In this document: positions 8,490 through 16,565 of the stretch, one piece after another
Layout of the letters: every line of letters starts with the position of its first letter
How positions within the stretch are numbered: position 1 is the stretch's first letter
DNA from: Rhizobium acidisoli
GTDB lineage: Bacteria > Pseudomonadota > Alphaproteobacteria > Rhizobiales > Rhizobiaceae
DNA length: 64,000 nucleotides
Assembly: GCF_002531755.2 (NCBI RefSeq)
Contig: NZ_CP034998.1
Span: forward strand, 2,728,001-2,792,000
Direction of reading: 5' to 3'
Made by a program: the position numbers and the translations under genes
Notes under the pieces: generated by a model
Databases searched by the model: none
Told to the model about the DNA's origin: nothing
Seen by the model: the letters and a program-made list of their open reading frames with translations, nothing else

Positions 8490-8903
8490 CTACCAAGGCG
8501 TCTGCTTCGGCAGCATCTCGAAGGCCGCGAAGATATCCTCGGCAGTCCTCGGCTCGGTGGAGCGCAGCTTGACCGTCCCGTCGCGCCCGATCAGGATCAG
8601 CCCGAACTCGCCGGATGGCGGGCCCTGCAGCCGCTCTCTGACATCGTCGGCATCGAGGTCGGAGCCGTCGTCGAACAGCGAGAAAGCGCCGCCGCCGGCG
8701 ATGATGAAAACCTCGACGTCTTCCTCGATGAGACGCATATGCGCGTTCCGCAGCCATTCGTCCTGGATGACGGCGCGATCGTCCTGGGCATCAGCAAAGA
8801 TGATCAGCACCCGCTTCCTGTCGCGAAACTGCTCAAGCGACTGCGGAAGTTCCGGCTCACGCCGCGGCGTGCCGATGATTTCATGAACGATGGATTTCAG
8901 CAT
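8490..8903 (-). CDS. DUF4174 domain-containing protein
   Basis: A 137-residue cytoplasmic protein of the DUF4174 family, recognisable from RKRVLIIFADAQDD (about residues 29-42) and the C-terminal FGLILIGRDGTVKLR block, which give a thioredoxin-like pattern. There is no CxxC, so no redox role can be claimed. GAGGAATAAGCACC precedes the ATG. An EcfG-type promoter 43-67 bp upstream points to membership in the general stress response. Function unknown. Confidence 0.75.
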   Translation of the reverse strand: MLKSIVHEIIGTPRREPELPQSLEQFRDRKRVLIIFADAQDDRAVIQDEWLRNAHMRLIEEDVEVFIIAGGGAFSLFDDGSDLDADDVRERLQGPPSGEFGLILIGRDGTVKLRSTEPRTAEDIFAAFEMLPKQTPW

Positions 8904-8945
8904 GGTGCTTATTCCTCACCCGCACTGGCGGCGGGCATGCCAGTA

Positions 8946-8970
8946 AACGGCTGGCAATGGGCGAGGTTCC
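8946..8970 (-). promoter_or_regulatory. EcfG/RpoE2-type general stress promoter
   Basis: On the minus strand GGAAC (8970-8966) is followed after exactly 16 nt by CGTT (8949-8946), a perfect match to the alphaproteobacterial EcfG consensus. The predicted transcript would start near 8938 and lead into the DUF4174 gene at 8903. Confidence 0.65.
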
Positions 8971-9018
8971 GCCGAGAAGCGGAAAAGGATCGCAGCCAGG
9001 GCCGCGATCCTCATCCTG

Positions 9019-9402
9019 TCAGTCGCGGTTCTGATCTTCGGCCGCGTGGGCCGAAACGGCGACGAGATCGACCGTGCCGTTGGCAAGCAGGCGCTTGCGC
9101 ACCAGCACGCGCATGACGCGCGCCGCCGTCGAGAAGGTCATCTGGTCGAGCGGGCCTTCGCCCTCCCACGGCTTGGTCAGCCGCTCGGTGACGGCGCCGA
9201 CAATGTTCATCGGCACGATGTCGGTGCATTCGCGCATGGCTTCGAAAACAAAGCCGATGGGGATGACCCGTCCTTCGTAGGTTACGATCGGTTCGGTCAA
9301 TTCGCTGTCCCATTCCTCGAAGGCGTAAAGCGCTTCGCGGAACAGCTGCTGGAGGGTAAACGGCGCGTGGCCGTCATGAAGTGGCGGCAGGGCATTCATC
9401 AT
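9019..9402 (-). CDS. conserved hypothetical protein
   Basis: A 127-residue protein I do not recognise. It has no signal peptide or membrane segment; it starts with a proline-rich stretch and contains a helical middle (FTLQQLFREALYAFEEWDSELTEPIV) and a short basic helix (MRVLVRKRLLANG). The ATG at 9402 is chosen because GAGGAG lies 6 nt upstream; an in-frame start at 9432 lacks such a site. It stands alone between the DUF4174 gene and a divergent stress-gene pair. Codon use is like the chromosome. Confidence 0.6.
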   Translation of the reverse strand: MMNALPPLHDGHAPFTLQQLFREALYAFEEWDSELTEPIVTYEGRVIPIGFVFEAMRECTDIVPMNIVGAVTERLTKPWEGEGPLDQMTFSTAARVMRVLVRKRLLANGTVDLVAVSAHAAEDQNRD

Positions 9403-9699
9403 GTCTGTCTCCTCTTGATGGGTTGAGGCCAAAGTCCTCCGGTCTCGGTCGCGCCAACGCGGGGAATGGCAGGTTTTGCTGCCCCTGCGAACCGAATAAC
9501 ACTATTGATTCTATAGAGTAACGCGCTGGGGTAAAGCCCAATTCTGCGCCCACGCGGAAGCCAATTCCATAACGCGCTGATTTTCCTGCGTGTTTTAGTG
9601 GAAATTTTCTAAAGCCACGCCCCTTCCTGAAAATCCATGCCAGCGGCTGCAAATCGCCCCGCAATGGCACGACGGGGCGAAAAAACCCTGCAAATTCAC

Positions 9700-9724
9700 G
9701 GAACTTTTGCCGCTGTAATTTGTT
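9700..9724 (+). promoter_or_regulatory. probable EcfG-type promoter
   Basis: GGAAC (9700-9704) is followed by 16 nt and TGTT (9721-9724), one base off the EcfG -10 consensus CGTT. It lies 40 bp before the small gene at 9765. The rest of the 362-bp gap (9403-9764) shows no gene, repeat or RNA that I can support. Confidence 0.45.
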
Positions 9725-9764
9725 TTGTTCTCACACTTCGAAAAACAGTCTGGGGTAATCACCA

Positions 9765-9989
9765 ATGACGCAAATCCATGAACCGGAGCGCCGAAGCAGA
9801 ATCCTGCGCGGCCGCCCCTACAGCCTTGATGAATTCGCTTCCAAATATGGTCTTGGCGGCGAGCAGGCCGAAAGTCTTTTCACCCGTTTTGGGCCCTCCT
9901 CGATCGAACTCGACCTGCTGATGGCTGCCAAGCGGCGCCTGCCGGTTCGACACGACGGGCCGGTTCAGCAGGACAGGATTGCCGAATAA
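9765..9989 (+). CDS. small conserved hypothetical protein (DUF3606-like)
   Basis: A 74-residue hydrophilic protein with RPYSLDEFASKYGLGGEQAESLFTRFG near residues 17-43, a pattern similar to DUF3606-type small proteins in which a helix pair is followed by a G-rich turn. No signal peptide. It precedes a DUF2934 gene by 19 bp and probably shares its transcript. Both types are common in general stress regulons, and an EcfG-like promoter lies upstream. The DUF3606 link is weak. Confidence 0.6.
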   Translation: MTQIHEPERRSRILRGRPYSLDEFASKYGLGGEQAESLFTRFGPSSIELDLLMAAKRRLPVRHDGPVQQDRIAE

Positions 9990-10008
9990 CACCGAATGGA
10001 ATAGATAG

Positions 10009-10248
10009 ATGAGCGACAGACGCCACGAATGGATCAGCAAAAGAGCTTACGCGATCTGGGAAGAACAGGGCCGTCCCGACGGGCGCGGTGACGAGCACTG
10101 GCGCCAGGCAGTGGCCGAGCGCAACGCCCTGGAACGCACGCAAGCCTCTGTCGACGGCCGCGAGGTGCTGGTGAAATTCCGCCCGAAACAGCCACGGCCC
10201 GAACTGCCGCTCCAGGATTGGCTCAACCCTTCGACGAAGGTTGGGTAA
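10009..10248 (+). CDS. DUF2934 domain-containing protein
   Basis: A 79-residue protein beginning with the DUF2934 core: RAYAIWEEQGRPDGRGDEHW at residues 12-31. The domain is widespread in alphaproteobacteria, often in stress regulons, and has no known activity. The C-terminal half is basic and proline-rich (KFRPKQPRPELPLQDW). It follows the gene at 9765 by 19 bp in the same direction. Confidence 0.75.
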   Translation: MSDRRHEWISKRAYAIWEEQGRPDGRGDEHWRQAVAERNALERTQASVDGREVLVKFRPKQPRPELPLQDWLNPSTKVG

Positions 10249-10258
10249 TCCCAATCTC

Positions 10259-10622
10259 GGGTGGCCGGCCTCGTCCTTCGAGGCCTCTGCGCGGCACCTC
10301 AGGATGAGGGCGGAGGGAGGTTGCGGCTTGTGGCTCAGCAGAGAGCGGAGTGCCGTGACGCCGATAACCTAGCCGCTGGGCTCAATAACTAGCCCTCATG
10401 GCGGAGAGAAGGCTCGGCTTGCCTCATCACAGAGTGGAACGGCACGTCGGAGCCCAATTGCAAAACACGGCCCACCGCTCAGCCCACCAGCCACGCGGCA
10501 CAACAACTAGCCCTCATGGTGAGGAGGCCTGCAGGGCCGTCTCGAACCACGAGGGCGGGTGGCTGGAACGCTCCAGCGCTGCACAATTGCCGCCCGCTCG
10601 CTCCCCATGCTAGCCTCCTGCC
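10259..10622. repeat. mosaic repeat copies, no gene
   Basis: A copy of the CGTCCTTCGAGGC ... CACCTCAGGATGAGG repeat lies at about 10272-10307, followed by a tail (GCGGCTTGTGGCTCAGCAG) that recurs after the copies near 10985 and 11333. A degenerate inverted copy is near 10511-10565 (CTCATGGTGAGGAGGCC ... CGAGGGCGGGTGGCTGG). No coding sequence is supported. Confidence 0.7.
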
Positions 10623-10919
10623 ATGGAAGTCACCGTCTACATCCTCCGCTGCAGCGACGGCTCTTATTCTACCGGGCTGACCAAGCAGGAGATCGAGGCG
10701 CGTGTCTGGGAGCACAATGCCGGCACCTATGACGGCTACACCGCCAAGCGCCTTCCCGTCGAACTCGTCTTCACCGAAACCTACGACCGCATCATCGACG
10801 CCATCGCCCGCGAGCGCCAGATCAAGGGTTGGTCACGCCGCAAGAAGGAGGCGTTGATTGCCCTGGACTACGAGGCCTTACCGGAGTTGTCGAAGCGCGG
10901 GCCGATCGAGGTGGAGTGA
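10623..10919 (+). CDS. GIY-YIG nuclease family protein (UPF0213-like)
   Basis: A 98-residue single-domain protein of the GIY-YIG family. The first strand pair reads VYILRCSDGSYSTGLT (residues 4-19), in place of GIY-YIG; the catalytic arginine is probably in RVWEHNAG and the glutamate in ARERQIKGWSRRKKEALI near residues 70-87. Small stand-alone members are common in bacteria and their substrates are mostly unknown. It is flanked on both sides by Rhizobium mosaic repeats. I see no good ribosome site before the ATG. Confidence 0.8.
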   Translation: MEVTVYILRCSDGSYSTGLTKQEIEARVWEHNAGTYDGYTAKRLPVELVFTETYDRIIDAIARERQIKGWSRRKKEALIALDYEALPELSKRGPIEVE

Positions 10920-10924
10920 TCGCG

Positions 10925-11640
10925 GGTGGCCGGGTGGCCGACCCGTCCTTCGAGGCCCCTGCGGGGCACCTCAGGATGAGGTCGGACAGAGGGTGCGGCT
11001 TGTGGCTCACTGGAGAGCGGAACGGCAGCCAACGGTCAGATTATCCGGTGCCGCTCAGCCGCTCCGCATGGCACGGCACCCGATCTCCCACCAGCCGCCC
11101 GGCACACCAATCGCTCCCCAGTCATACGGCAAACGATCAGCCACCAGCCACACGGCACACCGATCAGCCCTCATCCTGAGGTGCGTAGGCCAACGGCCGA
11201 AGCCTCGAAGGACGGGGGCGGGTGATGGGCGCCTACCGCTCCATCCATTTACCGAGGAGACACCGGTGGCCGACCCCGTCCTTCGAGGCCCCTGTGGGGC
11301 ACCTCAGGATGAGGTCGGAGAGAGGGTCCCGCTTGTGGCACCGGAGAGCGGAGGGGCAAGCCAATAGCGCGCTCCGCATGGCACGGCACCCAGATCTCCC
11401 ACACCGCGACCCGACACATCGATCGCCTCCAAGCCATACGGTATAACATCCGCCACCAGCCACACGGCACCACGATCAGCCCTCATCCTGAGGTGCGTAG
11501 GCCAAAGGCCGGAGCCTCGAAGGACGGGGGCGGGTGATAGCCTCAGCCCCCATTGCCGGAGGAGATAGCGGTGGCCACCTCGTCCTTCGAGGCCCCTACG
11601 GGGCACCTCAGGATGAGGTGGAGAGAAGAGGAGCGTCAGC
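10925..11640. repeat. cluster of four inverted mosaic repeats, no gene
   Basis: Four copies of a ~55-bp palindromic unit lie at about 10938-10985, 11169-11222 (inverted), 11268-11318 and 11483-11536 (inverted), with a fifth at 11573-11622. Each has CGTCCTTCGAGGC(C) facing CACCTCAGGATGAGG. Between them are shared tails such as GCTTGTGGC ... GGAGAGCGG and CCAGCCACACGGCAC. The alternating orientation makes several large hairpins possible. Stretches 11641-11888 show nothing further. Confidence 0.75.
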
Positions 11641-11888
11641 AATGGCACAGTCTAGCCGTTTCCTGAGACACCAGCGCCGCCGCTGGAAACCATTCATCAA
11701 GCATATTGGCACAAACCCATGGAGTACCGGCTTTCCGTCTGCCGGCCCGTGACATTGCCGCTCGACACTTTCTTCGCAAAATCGGAAACGGATGAGAATG
11801 AAAACGTGGTCGGTCGCAGGACGCGGATTTCATCTCGTCGTGGCCGATCCCGATGTCCCGGTCGGTGCTATAATATCGGGAAAAGCCT

Positions 11889-11910
11889 GAAAGCCCCGCC
11901 GGGGCGGGCC
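11889..11910 (-). terminator. probable terminator of the 12108-11914 gene
   Basis: On the minus strand GCCCC-GGC-GGGGC is followed by TTTC, directly after the stop at 11914. Confidence 0.4.
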
Positions 11911-11913
11911 GTG

Positions 11914-12108
11914 TCAGAAAACGTTATTATCAACGCTAAGCGCCCTGTGGACCTCGGTCCAGAACAGTGCCAGCGGGGTGTCGCCGTTGCGTTCGGCAAC
12001 GAGCGCGCGGATCAGCGCTTCGGAGCCTGCCATGTCCTGCCAGCTGGATTTCAGGCCCTTGGCGGCCTGTTGGCATTCGGCAATCTCGAAGGGTCGCTTG
12101 CTGTCCAT
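11914..12108 (-). CDS. small hypothetical protein
   Basis: A 64-residue hydrophilic protein (starts MDSKRPFEIAECQQAAKGLK) with no recognised domain, signal or membrane segment. GAGGAGACC lies 4-10 nt before the ATG and a hairpin follows the stop, so a real gene is likely. It is divergent from cinR, with about 125 bp between the two starts. Role unknown. Confidence 0.55.
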   Translation of the reverse strand: MDSKRPFEIAECQQAAKGLKSSWQDMAGSEALIRALVAERNGDTPLALFWTEVHRALSVDNNVF

Positions 12109-12232
12109 ATGAGGTCTCCTCGTGGAAAGGCGCTAGCAGGCGGCGCCGGGATTGTCATTCCCCGCATATGTGGGGATGCCTTGTATTTGTGACGGTCCTC
12201 ACGGTAGGATTGAGGGAATTGGGGCAGTGGAA

Positions 12233-12958
12233 ATGATCGAGAATACCTATAGCGATAAGTTCGAACCCGCCTTCGAACAGATCAAGGCGGCGGCCAATGT
12301 GGATGCGGCCATCCGCATTCTGCAGGCGGAATATGGCCTCGATTTCGTCACCTACCATCTCGCCCAGACGATCGCCAGCAAGATCGATTCGCCCTTCGTG
12401 CGCACCACCTATCCGGATGCCTGGGTCTCCCGCTACCTGCTGAACAGCTATGTGAAGGTCGACCCGATCGTCAAACAGGGCTTCGAGCGCCAGCTGCCTT
12501 TCGACTGGAGCGAGGTCGAGCCGACGCCCGAGGCCTATGCCATGCTGGTCGACGCCCAGAAGCACGGCATCGGCGGCAACGGCTACTCCATTCCGGTCGC
12601 CGACAAGGCACAGCGCCGCGCGCTGCTGTCGGTGAATGCCCGCATCCCGGTCGAGGAATGGACCGAGCTTGTCCGCCGCTGCCGCAACGAATGGATCGAA
12701 ATCGCCCATCTGATCCATCGCAAGGCCGTCTACGAGCTGCATGGCGAGAACGACCCCGTGCCGGCCCTGTCGCCGCGCGAGATCGAGTGCCTGCACTGGA
12801 CGGCACTCGGCAAGGATTACAAGGATATCTCGGTCATCCTCGGCATATCAGAGCACACCACGCGCGATTATCTGAAGACTGCCCGCTTCAAGCTCGGCTG
12901 CGCCACGATCTCGGCCGCCGCCTCGCGGGCCGTGCAATTGCGCATCATCAATCCATAG
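12233..12958 (+). CDS. cinR: LuxR-family quorum-sensing regulator CinR
   Basis: A 241-residue LuxR-type regulator. Residues about 15-160 are the autoinducer-binding domain ([36 protein letters not shown]), with the ligand-contact tryptophans and aspartate in place. Residues about 175-235 are the GerE-type helix-turn-helix ([38 protein letters not shown]). The sequence and order cinR-cinI match the Rhizobium leguminosarum/etli cin system, which sits at the top of the AHL cascade. The ATG at 12233 gives the known N-terminus MIENTYS. CinR with long-chain 3-OH-C14:1-HSL activates cinI. Confidence 0.9.
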   Translation: MIENTYSDKFEPAFEQIKAAANVDAAIRILQAEYGLDFVTYHLAQTIASKIDSPFVRTTYPDAWVSRYLLNSYVKVDPIVKQGFERQLPFDWSEVEPTPEAYAMLVDAQKHGIGGNGYSIPVADKAQRRALLSVNARIPVEEWTELVRRCRNEWIEIAHLIHRKAVYELHGENDPVPALSPREIECLHWTALGKDYKDISVILGISEHTTRDYLKTARFKLGCATISAAASRAVQLRIINP

Positions 12959-13008
12959 TCTTCGGCCGGCGCATCTCGTGACGTCGGTCGTCATACTTTT
13001 GGGCTAAT

Positions 13009-13039
13009 CCCCTCATCTGAGGGGGCCCATCTGAGGGAA
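13009..13039. promoter_or_regulatory. candidate CinR-binding site upstream of cinI
   Basis: CCCCTCA-TC-TGAGGGG (13009-13024) is a perfect inverted repeat, and its right half recurs as CATCTGAGGG (13028-13037), giving a direct repeat. The block lies about 65-95 bp before the cinI ATG, where a LuxR-type operator is expected. Assignment to CinR is inference. Confidence 0.5.
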
Positions 13040-13102
13040 TTTCCGATCGGGCCTGCCTGAACCATTCTGCTCTCCACGAACTTGTAAACGCTGGAGGGCA
13101 AA

Positions 13103-13768
13103 ATGTTCGTTATCATTCAGGCACATGAGTATCAGAAATACGCTGCCGTACTCGACCAGATGTTTCGCCTGCGCAAGAAGGTGTTCGCCGATACGCTCGG
13201 CTGGGACGTTCCCGTCATCGGCCCTTACGAACGCGACAGCTACGATGCGCTGGCTCCTGCCTACCTCGTCTGGTGTAACGACAGCCGCACACGTCTTTAC
13301 GGCGGCATGCGCCTGATGCCGACGACCGGCCCGACCCTTCTCTACGATGTCTTCCGTGAGACGTTTCCGGATGCCGCCGATCTCATCGCGCCGGGCATCT
13401 GGGAGGGCACGCGCATGTGCATCGACGAAGAGGCGATCGCCAGGGATTTCCCCCAGATCGATGCCGGCCGCGCCTTTTCGATGATGCTGCTTGCGCTTTG
13501 CGAATGCGCGCTCGATCACGGCATTCATACGATGATTTCCAACTACGAGCCCTATCTCAAGCGCGTCTACAAGCGCGCAGGCGCCGAAGTGGAAGAACTC
13601 GGCCGCGCAGACGGCTACGGCAAATACCCCGTCTGCTGCGGCGCCTTCGAAGTGTCTGACCGCGTGCTGCGCAAGATGCGCACCGCCCTCGGCCTGACCC
13701 TACCCCTCTATATCAGACATGTTCCGGCCCGCTCGGTCGTGACCCAATTCCTGGAGATGGCAGCATGA
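13103..13768 (+). CDS. cinI: acyl-homoserine-lactone synthase CinI
   Basis: A 221-residue LuxI-family synthase that makes 3-hydroxy-tetradecenoyl-HSL from S-adenosylmethionine and acyl-ACP. The conserved Arg, Phe and Trp appear in LRKKVFADTLGWDVP (about residues 23-37), the two Asp in YERDSYDAL (45-53), the Arg in GGMRLMPT and the Glu/Arg pair in WEGTRMCID (about 100-108). GGAGGG lies 4 nt before the ATG. It overlaps the downstream cinS by four bases (ATGA). Confidence 0.92.
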   Translation: MFVIIQAHEYQKYAAVLDQMFRLRKKVFADTLGWDVPVIGPYERDSYDALAPAYLVWCNDSRTRLYGGMRLMPTTGPTLLYDVFRETFPDAADLIAPGIWEGTRMCIDEEAIARDFPQIDAGRAFSMMLLALCECALDHGIHTMISNYEPYLKRVYKRAGAEVEELGRADGYGKYPVCCGAFEVSDRVLRKMRTALGLTLPLYIRHVPARSVVTQFLEMAA

Positions 13769-13956
13769 ACCGCCTCGCTGAAACCGCAATACAGAAAGAT
13801 ATCGGCGCCCTGGAGCGCCACGTGCTCGCCTCCCGCGACATCGCCACGCAGATCGGGGATCCCTTCCTCTCCTATCTCCTCTCGATGGCGCTGTTCACGA
13901 TCTACGAGAAGAAGGCTCATCACGAGAACGAGGCGCTGAAGAGCAGCTTCAGCTGA
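13765..13956 (+). CDS. cinS: small quorum-sensing co-regulator CinS
   Basis: A 63-residue, mostly helical protein translated from an ATGA overlap with cinI. Position, size and sequence fit CinS of R. leguminosarum, a small protein co-expressed with cinI that acts as an anti-repressor by binding PraR, relieving repression of downstream quorum-sensing and biofilm genes. It has no DNA-binding motif of its own. Confidence 0.85.
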   Translation: MNRLAETAIQKDIGALERHVLASRDIATQIGDPFLSYLLSMALFTIYEKKAHHENEALKSSFS

Positions 13957-14007
13957 GGGCGCGACCCCCTCCGCACGCCTGAAGACGAGCATGTCTCCCG
14001 GCGCCTC

Positions 14008-14049
14008 GCGCGCAGCCGCAAAACCTGTCCCCGTTTTGCGGCTGCGCGC
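14008..14049. terminator. 17-bp perfect hairpin between cinS and the response regulator
   Basis: GCGCGCAGCCGCAAAAC (14008-14024) and its exact reverse complement (14033-14049) enclose an 8-nt loop. It stands between convergent genes (stops at 13956 and 14076). The inner AAAAC/GTTTT pairing gives no proper U-tail, so it may be a bidirectional terminator or a repeat hairpin. Confidence 0.55.
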
Positions 14050-14075
14050 CCCTTCATGTCATCAGGGGATTGCCG

Positions 14076-14444
14076 TCACGTCATCAGGGAATCGATCGTC
14101 GAGATCAGCGCGTCGTGCATATAGGGTTTCGGCAGGAAGGCGGTGTTGGCGGGCAGCGCCATGGGGTCGAGCCGCACCATGCCCGAGGTGATGATGATGC
14201 CGATATTCGGCCGCATCGCCCTCACCCGCTTGGCAAGCTGGATCCCGTCCATCGTACCCGCCATATTGACGTCGGTGAACAGGATATCGACATCCTGCCG
14301 GCCCTTCAGCACCACCATCGCCTCGTCGGCATTCGCCGCCTCCAGCGCCACATGGCCGACCTCTTCAAGCACATCGAGGACATTGAACCGGATCAGCGGC
14401 TCATCCTCGACGATAAGCACCACGGCACTGTTCAACGCCACCAT
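14076..14444 (-). CDS. single-domain response regulator (CheY-like)
   Basis: A 122-residue receiver domain with the acidic pair in VEDEP (residues 12-16), the phospho-acceptor Asp in LFTDVNMAG (D58), a Thr/Ser in IITSG and the Lys in LPKPY. It has no output domain, so it acts by partner binding, perhaps as a phosphate sink or in a two-component relay. The ATG at 14444 follows AGAGGGCG; longer readings upstream are not supported. No histidine kinase gene is nearby. It sits immediately before the tRNA and integrated element. Confidence 0.8.
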   Translation of the reverse strand: MVALNSAVVLIVEDEPLIRFNVLDVLEEVGHVALEAANADEAMVVLKGRQDVDILFTDVNMAGTMDGIQLAKRVRAMRPNIGIIITSGMVRLDPMALPANTAFLPKPYMHDALISTIDSLMT

Positions 14445-14665
14445 CTGCGATCGCCCTCTTTCATCGAATCCAATCTCTGTAATTGTCGTCCGCGCGAGAA
14501 GGTTCCAGTGCAGGAACCGATGAAATATGCATCGTCCACAGATGCTTGCGCTCTGCGCTTGTGGCTCCCTGCAATTTGCGTTAGAGCGAACCGATGCTGC
14601 GGGAACCATTGCCCCGGCATCACGGTGCCGGTCTCCGGCGCCAAGGCGCCCACCATCGGCGTCAA

Positions 14666-14741
14666 GGGCCTGTAGCTCAATGGTTAGAGCCGGCGGCTCA
14701 TAACCGCTTGGTTGGGGGTTCGAGTCCCTCCGGGCCCACCA
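14666..14741 (+). tRNA. tRNA-Ile(CAU), lysidine-modified type
   Basis: A 76-nt cloverleaf with encoded CCA: acceptor GGGCCTG / CGGGCCC, D-arm GCTCAATGGTTAGAGC, anticodon loop CTCATAA (anticodon CAT) and T-arm GGGGGTTCGAGTCCCTC. The arm sequences are close to E. coli ileX-type tRNA, unlike elongator or initiator tRNA-Met, so the C34 is expected to be converted to lysidine to read AUA. Its 3' half is the integration site of the downstream element. Confidence 0.9.
14694..14741 (+). repeat. attL: 48-bp direct repeat in the tRNA 3' half
   Basis: The 48 bases from the anticodon stem to the CCA end are identical to 30939-30986. Mismatches immediately outside both ends define the repeat. This is the expected crossover region for a tyrosine integrase that restores the tRNA on insertion. 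Confidence 0.92.
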
Positions 14742-14961
14742 AAGATTTCAATGGCTTAGTCGATACTTTCATTGGTCGGCTAAGCCCTTTCGCATTTCCG
14801 GGCAACATTTGGGGCAACTTTAGTCCGCCCGCGCGAACCGGGATTTTGACACCAGGTCCAGAATTTTTTGAGAGCGTGGGATTCGCGTTGTTGATTGCGC
14901 GGAATCTCATAGACTGCCTGCTCAAACACATTGACGAAGCTTCCAGCAGTAGAGTGCTTGA

Positions 14962-15873
14962 ATGACCGAATACGAATATCTCCCTTTCAGCGGATGGCGG
15001 CTCACCAAGGATGGACAACAGATAACGATCAACAACATCGCCATATTCAAAGAGGGCCTGACGGATGAGCAACTTGTCACGATCGGGGCCGCATTGAAGG
15101 ATTACCTTTTATCACTGGAAGAGGAAAACGCAGGGTTGCCGGAACTGTCGGAGGAAGAGCTCAATCGGCGATTCGAGGATTGGAAAAGCCGCTCGAGAAT
15201 CATGGACGTGCCGCAGTCTTACGACACTGGCGCCGTCTACAAGTACATGTCCGACACCGCGCTCTCGCACTGGCTGGCGGGCCGAGCGCAGATTTCGCCG
15301 GTGTCAGTATATCGACAGATGGAGAATGCATTCGCCCGAGATGAACAAGAGGGTCTCGGAGCCTTTTACCTCCACGACGGACGGACGGCTGCTTACTTTG
15401 CGGCTGGGGCGGGTGTGAACTGCGGCGTGATGTGCTTCACTGGTGCAAGCCCATCCGAGAATCGAGCTGAAATGAAGGGGAAATTTGGAGAGAGGCTTGT
15501 TCGTTTTCCCGATACCCACGCTCTTTTGCAAGTCATAGCTCGTCACCTGGATGTAGTAGATTACGAACTGAAGGATGTTCAGTACTCAGACGTCAAAGTC
15601 TACTCTCATGAGACGGCCATCGCTTCCGAAATCGCCGATCTTATTATTGGCAAGGACGATGGGAACCTGGATCCAAAAGGGTTGGTTACCCTATTTGATA
15701 AGCACTCCGAGGAGTTACTTAAACTGGCGGAGCTTCCTTCTGTTTTTTGTAAGCCCAAATCCTTCGAGGGAGAGGCGGAGCGGCGCGCCGTCTTCCGCTT
15801 TCGACACGCCGTTAACAGTTCGATCGTCGTGACCGATAAGCGAATAGCCGAGCTAATTGAGGTGATCGAATAG
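14962..15873 (+). CDS. hypothetical protein (possibly DUF2971-like)
   Basis: A 303-residue cytoplasmic protein near the left end of the element. Residues 88-150 (AVYKYMSDTALSHWL, then ISPVSVYRQMENAFARDEQEGLGAF) resemble the start of DUF2971-type proteins, which open with a LYKY/YRY motif and a conserved D-P/D-E segment; the match is loose. There is no signal peptide or membrane segment. GC is lower than in the chromosomal genes to the left, as expected for acquired DNA. Function unknown; cargo gene of the element. Confidence 0.6.
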   Translation: MTEYEYLPFSGWRLTKDGQQITINNIAIFKEGLTDEQLVTIGAALKDYLLSLEEENAGLPELSEEELNRRFEDWKSRSRIMDVPQSYDTGAVYKYMSDTALSHWLAGRAQISPVSVYRQMENAFARDEQEGLGAFYLHDGRTAAYFAAGAGVNCGVMCFTGASPSENRAEMKGKFGERLVRFPDTHALLQVIARHLDVVDYELKDVQYSDVKVYSHETAIASEIADLIIGKDDGNLDPKGLVTLFDKHSEELLKLAELPSVFCKPKSFEGEAERRAVFRFRHAVNSSIVVTDKRIAELIEVIE

Positions 15874-15878
15874 CTCGC

Positions 15879-16472
15879 TCATGACCAATGGCGAGCATAG
15901 GCAGCCGCATAGAAGGCCTGCTTAAGGTCGATCGCTCGATCCAAGACGTTTTTGTAAGCGAACGAATATGCGTCGATCTGATCTCGATTGAGGCTCACCG
16001 TAATGAAACCCCCTTTTGGTGGCGCCGCTTCGAACACCTGGTCGAGAAGTTCTTCGGCGACACGCGCCATACTGACCAATTCACAGATCGGGTTCTCCAG
16101 GTCTCCGTACGTCATCGGCTGCTTGGCTTGGTCACCATGCCGTGTCGCCTGCTTCTCTAAGAATGCGAGAGCTGCGGCTACCATCCGGTCAACGGTGTCC
16201 GTCCTTCTGATGGCAAACTCATCTTCCATACATAGCCGAAGGGCTTCGATGGCGCCTTCCATACTGGTTGCCGGCCCACACCACTGTTGCAGCCGAGCAA
16301 GGAAGGGCCCGTACGTCGCATCGGCGTAAGCATCCGCCCCTGCAACATCTTCGCGAGGATGGTTCCGCTCGAAGTCGGCGAGAGCGAGCCGGTACTCGCG
16401 AATGAGGATCAGAAGTGGATCCTGGAATATAGGCGCACCTTCGGCGGCGGCCGGAACTGATGTGTTCGGCAT
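15879..16472 (-). CDS. hypothetical protein
   Basis: A 197-residue, mainly helical soluble protein with no domain I recognise. Helical blocks include LLILIREYRLALADFE (about 21-36) and a C-terminal DRAIDLKQAFYAAAYARHW. GGAG lies 7 nt before the ATG. It is convergent with the gene ending at 15873 and divergent from the HTH gene at 16566, sharing a GATAC-rich intergenic region with it. Probably accessory cargo. Confidence 0.6.
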   Translation of the reverse strand: MPNTSVPAAAEGAPIFQDPLLILIREYRLALADFERNHPREDVAGADAYADATYGPFLARLQQWCGPATSMEGAIEALRLCMEDEFAIRRTDTVDRMVAAALAFLEKQATRHGDQAKQPMTYGDLENPICELVSMARVAEELLDQVFEAAPPKGGFITVSLNRDQIDAYSFAYKNVLDRAIDLKQAFYAAAYARHWS

Positions 16473-16492
16473 TTCACTTCTCCATCTTGTGT

Positions 16493-16556
16493 TATTCGAT
16501 ACCTTACGTATTATATGATACCACAGGAATATTCAATACCCCAAGTATCATTTTGG
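16493..16556. promoter_or_regulatory. AT-rich divergent promoter region with repeated GATAC/GTATC motifs
   Basis: Between the divergent genes at 16472 and 16566 the bases include TTCGATACC, TGATACC, TCAATACC and AAGTATCAT, four related half-sites in about 60 bp. The layout suits binding by the small HTH protein encoded at 16566. Protein-site pairing is inference. Confidence 0.4.
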
Positions 16557-16565
16557 AACACTTTT

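Noticed and set aside
10259..11640. CRISPR array
   Set aside because: Repeats alternate in orientation with uneven spacing, spacers are not unique, and no cas genes are present.
11719..12192. A 157-codon plus-strand frame before cinR
   Set aside because: It overlaps the small minus-strand gene at 11914 and has poor codon use and no ribosome site.
14445..14609. N-terminal extension of the response regulator
   Set aside because: The added residues are unlike any receiver domain, and the ribosome site supports the start at 14444.
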